Source: DASXBA01 sp046729895 (GTDB taxonomy: Bacteria; Actinomycetota; Thermoleophilia; Solirubrobacterales; Thermoleophilaceae). From it: 6,211 nt of DNA. The DNA is taken from assembly GCA_046729895.1 (NCBI GenBank), contig JBKPHP010000164.1, positions 1 to 6,211 on the forward strand, written 5' to 3'. The translations under genes were made by a program, and so were the position numbers. The notes under the pieces were generated by a model. The model ran no database searches, was not told the DNA's origin, and saw only the letters and a list, made by a program, of their open reading frames with translations. Positions 1-4,645 of this stretch are shown here, piece after piece (the stretch's first letter is position 1; the number at the start of each line of letters is the position of its first letter).

Positions 1-269
1 GCGGGCTAGCTCTCTCTGGCGGCGCTCGGCTCCCTTTGCGGGGGCTCGGCTCCCTGGCGGCGGCGCCTCCGCTGCTCGGCGAGCGCCTGACCCGTTCGAG
101 CGGAGTTCCTCGAGTCGCGGCCCCGCACAGTCTCAGCACCCTAACTCACAGAGGGCCGACCGCTGGGAGCAGGGACGCTAGAGGCGAGCCTGGCAAGGAA
201 GCGGGGAGCGACGCGTGCTTCGCACGCGAGCGACCGATGAGCCGCCAGGCGACGCCTATCGCGTCCCTG
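1..269. other. Non-coding spacer downstream of rpsG
   Basis: On the minus strand this follows rpsG and would normally lead to fusA, whose start is not in the window. I see no convincing coding frame. Contents are the large inverted repeat (159-280), the direct repeat (24-55) and a weak palindromic stretch around 62-87 (GGCGC ... GCTC-GGC-GAGC ... GCC). No clear promoter, Shine-Dalgarno with start, or intrinsic terminator is recognisable. A spacer of at least 269 bases is long for the str operon, where rpsG and fusA are usually close. Confidence 0.65.
24..55 (+). repeat. Direct repeat GCTCGGCTCCCT, two copies, period 20
   Basis: The exact 12-base word occurs at 24-35 and 44-55. The second copy extends into GGCGGCGG and is the partner of the inverted element at 1621-1640. 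It lies in the presumed rpsG-downstream spacer. Confidence 0.7.
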
Positions 270-280
270 CTACCAGCGGT
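159..280. repeat. Long imperfect inverted repeat overlapping the rpsG stop codon
   Basis: The arms are 159-194 and 244-280. The outer 20 bases match with one mismatch: ACCGCTGGGAGCAGGGACGC (159-178) against the complement of 261-280. After a poorly matched stretch, AGGCG (182-186) pairs with CGCCT (253-257) and GCCTGGC (188-194) with GCCAGGC (244-250). The loop of about 49 bases holds a perfect 7-bp hairpin, CGCGTGC-TTC-GCACGCG (212-228). In the rpsG mRNA the 5' arm begins in the penultimate codons (Tyr-Arg-Trp-stop), and the single outer mismatch falls at the first base of the stop codon. No T-run follows the 3' arm, so it is not a standard terminator. Confidence 0.88.
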
Positions 281-740
281 AGTGGGCGAAGGCCTTGTTG
301 GCCTGAGCCATCCGGTAGATGTCGTCCTTGCGCTTGTAGGCGCCGCCCTGCTGAGACTGCGCGTCGCCGAGCTCGCCTGCCAGGCGCTCGGCCATCGACT
401 TCTCACGCCGTGCGCGCGCGAACTCCACCAGCCATCGGACGGCAAGTGTCCGCGCGCGGCGCTGGGGCACCTCGACGGGCACCTGGGAGGTCGCCCCGCC
501 AACCCGGCGAGAGCGAACCTCGAGCACTGGTGTCAACTGCTTGATCGACTCCTCCAGGGCCGGGACGGGATCCTGGTCGGTGCGCCTGGAGAGGATCTCG
601 AGCGCGTCGTAGACGATGTGCTCGGCAAGGGACTTCTTGCCGTCGACCATCACCTTGTTGATGACCTGCTGGACGAGCCTGGAGCCGTAGATGGCGTCCG
701 AGTCGATGGGGCGCACCCCGGCTGCGGCGCGGCGCGGCAT
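270..740 (-). CDS. rpsG: 30S ribosomal protein S7 (uS7)
   Basis: 156 residues, the usual bacterial length. S7 is a primary binder that nucleates the head of the 30S subunit on the 3' domain of 16S rRNA and sits near the E site. Recognisable parts are MPRR at the start, YGSRLVQQVINKVMVDGKKS at 18-37, the RNA-binding beta-hairpin VEVRSRRVGGATSQVPVEV (about 72-91, missing nothing expected), the helix ARTLAVRWLVE and the terminal FAHYRW. The ATG immediately follows the rpsL TAG with zero intergenic bases, so the two are translationally coupled; a GAAGG at 753-749, eight bases before the ATG, is a good Shine-Dalgarno. In E. coli S7 represses its own operon through a site between rpsL and rpsG; no such spacer exists here, so any autoregulation must use another site. 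The last codons and stop form part of a large inverted repeat. Confidence 0.99.
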   Translation of the reverse strand: MPRRAAAGVRPIDSDAIYGSRLVQQVINKVMVDGKKSLAEHIVYDALEILSRRTDQDPVPALEESIKQLTPVLEVRSRRVGGATSQVPVEVPQRRARTLAVRWLVEFARARREKSMAERLAGELGDAQSQQGGAYKRKDDIYRMAQANKAFAHYRW

Positions 741-1136
741 CTAGCGGGCCTTCGCCCCGTACTGGGAGCGGGCCTTCTTGCGGTCCGACACGCCGGCGGC
801 GTCCAGGGTGCCGCGCACAACCTTGTAGCGGACGCCCGGCAGGTCCTTGACCCGGCCGCCCCGCACCAGCACCACCGAGTGCTCCTGGAGATTGTGGCCC
901 TCGCCTGGAATGTAGGCCGTGACCTCCATGCCGTTGGTCAGGCGGACGCGGGCGACCTTGCGGAGGGCGGAGTTGGGCTTCTTGGGCGTGGTCGTATACA
1001 CGCGCGTGCAAACGCCGCGCCGCTGCGGCGCCGCGATCCGCTTCTTGCGTCCCTGTCCGGACTTGAGGCCGGGCGTCGCGACCTTCTTCTTGGGCTTGCG
1101 GCGCCCCTTGCGGACGAGCTGGTTGATGCTGGGCAT
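741..1136 (-). CDS. rpsL: 30S ribosomal protein S12 (uS12)
   Basis: 131 residues from ATG (MPSINQLVRKG, the canonical start). S12 lies at the decoding centre of the small ribosomal subunit and controls tRNA selection accuracy. The core is nearly invariant: PQRRGVCTRVYTTTPKKPNS at residues 37-56, then EGHNLQEHSVVLVRGGRVKD at 79-98 and LPGVRY at 99-104. Lys52/Lys53 and Lys97 are the positions where streptomycin-resistance substitutions arise in other bacteria (E. coli Lys42/43 and Lys87), and here they are the susceptible wild type. Asp98 corresponds to the residue that is methylthiolated in many bacteria. Compared with E. coli the protein has about nine extra residues, basic and near 24-34 (LKSGQGRKKRI), before the conserved core. 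No clear Shine-Dalgarno precedes the start; the nearest purine run, GAGGG, is over 20 bases away. The TAG stop touches the rpsG ATG. Confidence 0.99.
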   Translation of the reverse strand: MPSINQLVRKGRRKPKKKVATPGLKSGQGRKKRIAAPQRRGVCTRVYTTTPKKPNSALRKVARVRLTNGMEVTAYIPGEGHNLQEHSVVLVRGGRVKDLPGVRYKVVRGTLDAAGVSDRKKARSQYGAKAR

Positions 1137-1162
1137 GCGGCGCGTGATGGTAGCAACGGCCC

Positions 1163-1585
1163 TCAGCCCGGCAGGGTGACCGCCCCGTCCTCGTGGACGG
1201 TCCAGTGCGGGTTGTGCGCCACCTCCCAGGGATGTCCGTCAGGATCGACGAAGACGCCGGAATAGCCGCCCCAGAAGGTCTCGGCCGGCTCGCGTGGGAT
1301 GTCCGCGTCCGCCGCGCGCGCCTCCCCGATGACCGCGTCGACCTCCGCCGGGGAGCGGACGTTGTAGGCCAGGGTGACGCCGCCCCAGCCCGGGCTGTTC
1401 GCCACGCCGCTGTCCTCCGCGAGCCGGGCCCGGTCCCAGAGGGCGACGATCATCCCCCCGGTCTGGAAGAACACGACGTCGTCGTCCGGTGCGGCGTTCG
1501 TCCTCCAGCCGAGCGACTCGTAGAAGGCGCGCGAGCGGTCGAGGTCCTCGACCCCGAGGGTTATCAGGCTGATGCGCTGCTCCAC
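1163..1585 (-). CDS. VOC-superfamily (glyoxalase/bleomycin-resistance fold) protein
   Basis: 140 residues starting at GTG, the only possible start, because an in-frame TAG lies four codons upstream (1597-1595). The opening RISLITLGVEDLDRSRAFYE SLGW (residues 4-27) is the classical first beta-alpha unit of a VOC module. The second module ends in GVFVDPDGHPWEVAHNP (residues 110-126), with Glu121 at the usual metal-ligand position of the last strand. One protein thus carries two paired beta-alpha-beta-beta-beta modules and would work as a soluble dimer. The fold covers glyoxalase I, fosfomycin and bleomycin resistance proteins and extradiol dioxygenases; the reaction here cannot be told, and some members only bind ligands. 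The gene ends 26 bases before rpsL with no terminator between, so it may be the first gene of the rpsL-rpsG transcript. Its Shine-Dalgarno is weak (CAGGCGAC before GTG). Confidence 0.92.
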   Translation of the reverse strand: MEQRISLITLGVEDLDRSRAFYESLGWRTNAAPDDDVVFFQTGGMIVALWDRARLAEDSGVANSPGWGGVTLAYNVRSPAEVDAVIGEARAADADIPREPAETFWGGYSGVFVDPDGHPWEVAHNPHWTVHEDGAVTLPG

Positions 1586-1620
1586 GTCGCCTGACTATTG
1601 CAGGAGACGGGAGCCCCGCC

Positions 1621-1640
1621 CCGCCGCGAGGGAGCCCAGC
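1621..1640 (-). repeat. Intergenic 20-base element, inverted copy of 44-63
   Basis: Read on the minus strand this is GCTGGGCTCCCTCGCGGCGG. It matches the plus-strand sequence at 44-63 (GCTCGGCTCCCTGGCGGCGG) at 18 of 20 positions. Both copies lie in non-coding DNA on either side of the VOC-rpsL-rpsG block and in opposite orientation. This suggests a short dispersed intergenic repeat family, though low-complexity GC-rich DNA could produce part of the similarity. Confidence 0.5.
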
Positions 1641-1650
1641 GCGCCGCTGG
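1636..1650. repeat. Short perfect hairpin CCAGCG-CGC-CGCTGG
   Basis: A 6-bp perfect stem with a 3-base loop lies about 50 bases before the VOC start, within the leader if transcription begins upstream of it. No T-run follows on either strand. In such GC-rich DNA short stems arise by chance easily, so function is uncertain. Confidence 0.4.
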
Positions 1651-1660
1651 CGCGGGAGGT

Positions 1661-1698
1661 GGGCTCTTTTAGGCCGTATATGGGGCTTGAAAGAGCCC
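1661..1698. repeat. 9-bp inverted repeat with an overlapping alternative hairpin
   Basis: GGGCTCTTT (1661-1669) is perfectly complementary to AAAGAGCCC (1690-1698), with a 20-base spacer. A second hairpin, GGGCT (1683-1687) with AGCCC (1694-1698) around a 6-base loop, shares the right arm and so competes with it. Neither strand has a T-run after the stem, so a classical intrinsic terminator is not supported. It could still be a processing site, an operator, or a U-tract-independent terminator for the transporter transcript. Confidence 0.6.
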
Positions 1699-1726
1699 AG
1701 GCCCGGATGGCGCTCAGGCCGCGCCC

Positions 1727-1760
1727 GAACGCGCGAGTCCGACGGAACGCGCGAGTCCGA
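1727..1760. repeat. Direct repeat, two 16-base copies with an 18-base period
   Basis: GAACGCGCGAGTCCGA occurs exactly at 1727-1742 and again at 1745-1760, separated by two bases. On the minus strand the unit reads TCGGACTCGCGCGTTC. The copies are identical, so this is either a recent slippage duplication or a paired binding site. An 18-base period is close to two helical turns less three bases, so the sites would not lie exactly on one face. Confidence 0.85.
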
Positions 1761-1785
1761 ATGCGTGTCCCAGTTGGGATGGGGC

Positions 1786-2655
1786 TCAGGCGGTGGCGGT
1801 GCGGGCGGCCCGCAGCGGGGCCGGTGTGAGGGCGGCCGCCACGATGACCATGACGAAGGCGAGGCTCTGGATGACGACGCCAACGGGGTCGCCCGGCATC
1901 GGGTCGCCGAAGACGAGGATGCCGCCACTGATCGTCGAGATGTTGGCGGCAGCGCTCGTAAGGGTGATGACGGGAACGGCCTCGCCCTTCTGCAACCCGC
2001 GCGCGGACGCGTAGAAGGCGATCACCGACGCGGTGATGCAGGTGAGGAGCCACGGTGATACCAGCCCGATGGCGCCCTCCCCGCCGACCGAGCCGGTGAG
2101 GGCCTTTATGGCGATGTCGGAGACGCCGAACAGGATTCCGGCGGCCGTCCCGAGCACCACACCGTGGTGCTCGTGTGATCCGAGTCGCCGCGAGAAGACG
2201 AGCGTCATGCCCACCGCCATGAGGGCGGACTCGAAGGCGATCATCCCGGCCACCGAGTAGCTCGAGTGCGCGACGGTTCCGGAGGGCTGGGTGACAGCGA
2301 GCAGCTCGAGCCCGAGAGCCGTGAGGCCCACTCCGCTCCACTGGCGTACGCCCACCGAGCAGCCGAAGTAGCGCTCGGCGAGCACGGTGAGGAAGACGAG
2401 CCCGCCCGAGATCAGCGCCTGGACGAGCGACAGCGGCGCCATGGCGAGAGCGGCCACGTGGAGACACCAGGCGCCGATCGCCACGAGCATCCCGATCGCG
2501 AACCACTTGGACCGGAACAGGTCAATCGCGCTGCGCAACGGGTGCCGCATCCTCACGGCCGGAGCCGCGCAAGCCCCCCGGTGCTTGAAGAGGAAGCCCA
2601 GGTTTGTAGCGAGCGCGCACAACAGCGCGAGAAGGATTCCGATTTGGAGGGTCAT
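1786..2655 (-). CDS. DMT-superfamily (EamA/NIPA-like) integral membrane transporter
   Basis: 289 residues from an ATG. Nearly the whole protein is hydrophobic, with about nine visible membrane segments at roughly residues 3-23, 51-72, 77-94, 106-122, 135-155, 165-185, 197-217, 226-248 and 258-278. The first segment followed by FKHRGA, the segment PLSLVQALISGGLVFLTVLAERYFG and the repeated two-half layout match the drug/metabolite transporter superfamily, which exports or imports small metabolites or cations across the inner membrane. Substrate cannot be deduced; the NIPA-like branch includes magnesium transporters, but that is only a possibility. The start is supported because the first membrane segment begins within five residues; the Shine-Dalgarno is weak (ACGAG directly before ATG). 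It is divergent from the HAD gene and is followed by 200 bases before the VOC gene, so it is probably its own transcription unit. A shorter ten-helix relative would also fit, so the segment count is approximate. Confidence 0.87.
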   Translation of the reverse strand: MTLQIGILLALLCALATNLGFLFKHRGACAAPAVRMRHPLRSAIDLFRSKWFAIGMLVAIGAWCLHVAALAMAPLSLVQALISGGLVFLTVLAERYFGCSVGVRQWSGVGLTALGLELLAVTQPSGTVAHSSYSVAGMIAFESALMAVGMTLVFSRRLGSHEHHGVVLGTAAGILFGVSDIAIKALTGSVGGEGAIGLVSPWLLTCITASVIAFYASARGLQKGEAVPVITLTSAAANISTISGGILVFGDPMPGDPVGVVIQSLAFVMVIVAAALTPAPLRAARTATA

Positions 2656-2782
2656 CTCGTAGGAAGTGCGGGTTACCCGAACCGCTATTCGAGCTATCGG
2701 CTAATGGGCCTCCCGCCTTAGCTGGAAGCCGATGCGATAGTCAACCTATCGAGTTCCCATGTGAAGGGTTTCGTACGCCTTC
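2656..2782. promoter_or_regulatory. Divergent intergenic region with a CGATAG-N5-CTATCG dyad
   Basis: This 127-base region separates the divergent transporter (minus) and HAD (plus) genes, so it should hold promoters for both. A perfect 6-bp dyad, CGATAG (2735-2740) TCAAC CTATCG (2746-2751), sits in it, with a further CTATCG at 2694-2699 and a near copy CTATTCG at 2685-2691. On the minus strand the dyad centre contains TTGACT (2744-2739), a good match to a -35 box, but nothing close to a -10 consensus lies 16-18 bases downstream (the best is CTAAGG or TAAGGC). An operator overlapping a promoter is a reasonable reading of the layout, but it is an inference. The region is less GC-rich than its surroundings, as expected for a promoter. 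Confidence 0.35.
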
Positions 2783-3316
2783 GTGACAGAACGCACCAGG
2801 TCACCGCTTCTGTTCGTCGACGTGGACGGAGTCATCAGCCTGTTCGGGTTCTCGCCGGACGCAGGGGAAGTGCCCGGCCCATTCCACTGGATCGACGGGG
2901 TCGCGCACTGCATTCCCCCAAACGTCGGCGAGCGGCTGGTGCGCCTGTCCAGGCGCTTCGAGCTGGTATGGGCAACCGGCTGGGAGGAGAAGGCCAACGA
3001 ATACCTGCCGTACATCCTCAACCTTGACTGCGATCTGCCGTGCCTCTTCTTCGAGGGGCAGGCGGTGTTCGGGGCCGCGCACTGGAAGCTCGACGCGATC
3101 GACGAGTACGCGGGCGACCGCCCGGCCGCCTGGATCGACGACAGCATCGACGACGCCTGCCGCCGGTGGGCGGCGGCGCGCGAGGCCCCGACCCTCCTCC
3201 TGCAGACGGAGTCGGCCGTGGGGATGACCGAACACCACGTGGACAGGCTCCTCGCCTGGGCAGACCACCTGACGCCTCCACCCGCGGCCGAGGCTGCCCA
3301 AGGGCCTAGGTCGTGA
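2783..3316 (+). CDS. Small HAD-fold protein (HAD_SAK-like hydrolase)
   Basis: 177 residues from a GTG. This is the only possible upstream start, since the frame has a TGA at 2762-2764 and no other start codon in between. HAD motif I is clear at residues 9-18 (LLFVDVDGVI), with Asp13 as presumed nucleophile and Asp15 as acid/base. Thr65 in LVWATGW fits motif II. Lys102 in HWKLDAI fits motif III, and Asp119/Asp120 in AAWIDDS fit the acidic motif IV. The cap is minimal. The arrangement (ATGWEEKAN, WKLDAIDEYAGDRPAAWIDD, APTLLL, GMTEHHVDRLLAWA) resembles the small HAD proteins grouped with Swiss-army-knife RNA-repair HAD domains, often annotated only as hypothetical in actinobacteria. It is probably a soluble cytoplasmic phosphatase or phosphotransferase; the substrate is unknown and a role in RNA repair is only a family-name association. 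It is the only plus-strand gene here, divergent from the transporter and convergent with the hydrolase. No good Shine-Dalgarno precedes the start (AAGGG lies too far upstream). Confidence 0.87.
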   Translation: MTERTRSPLLFVDVDGVISLFGFSPDAGEVPGPFHWIDGVAHCIPPNVGERLVRLSRRFELVWATGWEEKANEYLPYILNLDCDLPCLFFEGQAVFGAAHWKLDAIDEYAGDRPAAWIDDSIDDACRRWAAAREAPTLLLQTESAVGMTEHHVDRLLAWADHLTPPPAAEAAQGPRS

Positions 3317-4154
3317 GAGTGGCGCCCTCGGTGGCCAGCGAGAGGTCGTAGGGGTCGCCGCCCGCGTTCTCCCACCCTGCCCGGGCGCGCTCGCCCAGCT
3401 CGTCCAGGGCGCCGTCGTCGTGGGTCGGGTCGTGGTGGAAGAGGACGAGCCGCTGGGCCTCGGCTCGCCGTGCGAAAGTGACGGCGTCGGACACGCTGCT
3501 GTGGCCCCAGCCGAGGTGCGCCGAGTACTCGTCCTCCGTGTATTGCCCGTCGTGAATGAGCACGGAGGCGCCGGCTGCGAGGCCGATGCCTGAGATCCAC
3601 CCGGCCGCGGCTTCCGCCAGCGCCCCGCCGAGGGCGGGCTCGTGGTCGGGCAGGTAGCAGAGCGAGTCGTCCCCCTCCGTGATTCGGTAGCCGACCGTCA
3701 CGCCCCGGTGAGCGACTATGGCCGCCCGGATGCGCGCATTGCCGACTTCCCACTCCTCGTAGGGGCATGCCGCGAACTCGACGCGCGCGGGCAGCTCTCG
3801 CAGGTCCAGCGGGGAGAGGGGAGCCGAGAGGTAGCGGGCCAGCCGCTGATCGAGGCCGGGACCGGGCGCGGGTGGGCCGTAGACCAGGATCTCGTTTGCC
3901 GGGTCAAAGAGCGGCGGGAAGAAGAGCAGTCCGTGTATGTGGTCGAGGTGCAGGTGAGTAAGCAGCAATTGCAGGCTCCGGGAGGCCGACGCACGATCCA
4001 TCCCGAGCTCGCGAATCCCGGTGCCCGCGTCGAGGATGACCTGCGTCCCGTCTTCGAGGGTGACCTCGACGCACGAGGTGTTGCCCCCGTAGCGAAGCAT
4101 GCGCCGGTTCGGGACGGGGACCGAGCCGCGCACGCCCCAGAACCTGATCCGCAT
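3306..4154 (-). CDS. Metallo-beta-lactamase-fold metal-dependent hydrolase
   Basis: 282 residues from an ATG. The N-terminus MRIRFWGVRGSVPVP, followed by RYGGNTSCVEV and LDAGTGIREL, is the typical opening of a soluble MBL-fold family (Lactamase_B_2 type, related to PhnP and cyclic phosphodiesterases). The metal motif HxHxDH is intact at residues 67-72 (THLHLDH). Further probable ligands are His149 (VAHRG), Asp170 (CYLPDHEP), Asp202 (IHDGQY), His218 (GWGHSS) and His240 or His241 (LFHHDP). These imply a two-metal hydrolase, probably acting on a phosphodiester or another ester, but the substrate cannot be read from the sequence. There is no signal peptide or membrane segment, so it should be cytoplasmic. 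The ATG lies three bases after the PAS stop, with no strong Shine-Dalgarno of its own, which fits translational coupling. The 3' end overlaps the convergent HAD gene by 11 bases. Length is normal for the family and no key residue is missing. Confidence 0.93.
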   Translation of the reverse strand: MRIRFWGVRGSVPVPNRRMLRYGGNTSCVEVTLEDGTQVILDAGTGIRELGMDRASASRSLQLLLTHLHLDHIHGLLFFPPLFDPANEILVYGPPAPGPGLDQRLARYLSAPLSPLDLRELPARVEFAACPYEEWEVGNARIRAAIVAHRGVTVGYRITEGDDSLCYLPDHEPALGGALAEAAAGWISGIGLAAGASVLIHDGQYTEDEYSAHLGWGHSSVSDAVTFARRAEAQRLVLFHHDPTHDDGALDELGERARAGWENAGGDPYDLSLATEGATLTT

Positions 4155-4157
4155 TGC

Positions 4158-4571
4158 CTACGTCGTCTCTGGCGCCGCGTCCTCGACGGGCCAGAAGACC
4201 ACTAGCGCACCCTCGTAGAACCCGGGCTCGAGCAGCGGGAGTGCGCTGACCTCGACCTCGCGCAGGCCGCTCTCACCCAGGCGGACATGGAAGCGGCCCT
4301 GCGCCGGATGGCCGTTCCGAAGCGCCATCGCCAGGGGCAGCGAGCCATCTGCGAGCGGTCGTCCCTGGTCGTCGAAGGGCCCTATGTCGCGTGCCCATAC
4401 CTCCTGCGGAAGCTGACCGACCTCCTCGAAGCGGCGGCCGAGAACGGCGGCCGCCGCGTCGTTGAAGAAGAGGAGCCGGCCGTCGGGATCGGTCAGGAAT
4501 GCGGGCAGCGCAAGGTTCGTGATCAGGTTGCGCGCCTGGATCAGAAGGAGCGGCTGGTGCTCGACCGCCAC
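4158..4571 (-). CDS. Small single-PAS-domain protein
   Basis: About 137 residues starting at the GTG at 4571-4569. Almost all of it is one PAS-like domain: an N-terminal helix (LLLIQARNLITNL), then PAFLTDPDGRLLFFNDAAAA with the PAS core pattern of a strand, a D-x-G turn, a second strand and the N-D/E-A-A helix. A later pair of strands (GRFHVRL, REVEVSALPL) and a final strand (GALVVFWPV) complete the fold. PAS domains sense small ligands, redox state or partner proteins. No kinase, cyclase or DNA-binding domain is attached, so any output must go through another protein. The gene begins 74 bases after the rpoC stop and ends 3 bases before the hydrolase start, suggesting co-transcription and translational coupling with that gene. 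The start is uncertain: the same frame is open to a TTG at 4619, adding 16 proline- and arginine-rich residues. The GTG is preferred because AGGGGAG precedes it, although only two bases away. The domain call is by pattern and the ligand is unknown. Confidence 0.78.
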   Translation of the reverse strand: MAVEHQPLLLIQARNLITNLALPAFLTDPDGRLLFFNDAAAAVLGRRFEEVGQLPQEVWARDIGPFDDQGRPLADGSLPLAMALRNGHPAQGRFHVRLGESGLREVEVSALPLLEPGFYEGALVVFWPVEDAAPETT

Positions 4572-4645
4572 ATCTCCCCTATGCCCCGCGGGAGGGGGCG
4601 CGAATCTCGCACGCCGCAACCACTACCGAGCGGGCCCTCAGGCGG

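Larger units (their letters stand above)
1586..1785. other. Repeat-rich intergenic region between transporter and VOC genes
   Basis: This 200-base non-coding stretch must hold whatever ends the transporter transcript and starts the VOC-rpsL-rpsG transcript. It contains an 18-base-period direct repeat (1727-1760), a 9-bp inverted repeat (1661-1698), a short perfect hairpin (1636-1650) and one copy of a 20-base element also present near the left edge (1621-1640). A 15-base word at 1777-1791, which includes the transporter stop, recurs at 1705-1719 with one mismatch. The only AT-rich patch is about 1666-1692. On the minus strand it contains CATATACG and CCTAAAAG, which could be weak -10 elements, but no good -35 is correctly spaced. 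Confidence 0.6.

Noticed and set aside
131..147. TCAGCACCC resembling half of a CIRCE heat-shock operator
   Set aside because: Only 7 of 9 bases of one half match, and no GAGTGCTAA half lies nine bases away.
36..1265. 409-residue open frame on the plus strand
   Set aside because: It runs antisense through rpsG, rpsL and part of the VOC gene, which are certain. Long antisense frames are expected in GC-rich DNA, and the translation resembles no family.
1661..1698. Intrinsic terminator for the transporter gene
   Set aside because: The stem is good, but no T-run follows on either strand and the 20-base spacer is long, so it is kept only as an inverted repeat.
1595..2506. 303-residue minus-strand open frame
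   Set aside because: It overlaps the transporter in another frame and is Arg/His/Gly-rich without membrane segments or motifs, typical of a shifted reading of GC-rich coding DNA.
2715..2744. Complete sigma-70-type promoter on the minus strand
   Set aside because: TTGACT is a good -35, but the hexamers 16-18 bases downstream (GCTAAG, CTAAGG, TAAGGC) are poor -10 matches.
2746..3768. 340-residue minus-strand open frame
   Set aside because: It is antisense to the HAD gene and out of frame with the hydrolase. Both of those carry complete catalytic motifs, so this is a shadow.
4572..4619. TTG start extending the PAS protein by 16 residues
   Set aside because: The extra residues are Pro/Arg-rich and lie outside the fold, and the TTG has no ribosome site. 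The GTG at 4571 follows AGGGGAG. The extension cannot be fully excluded.
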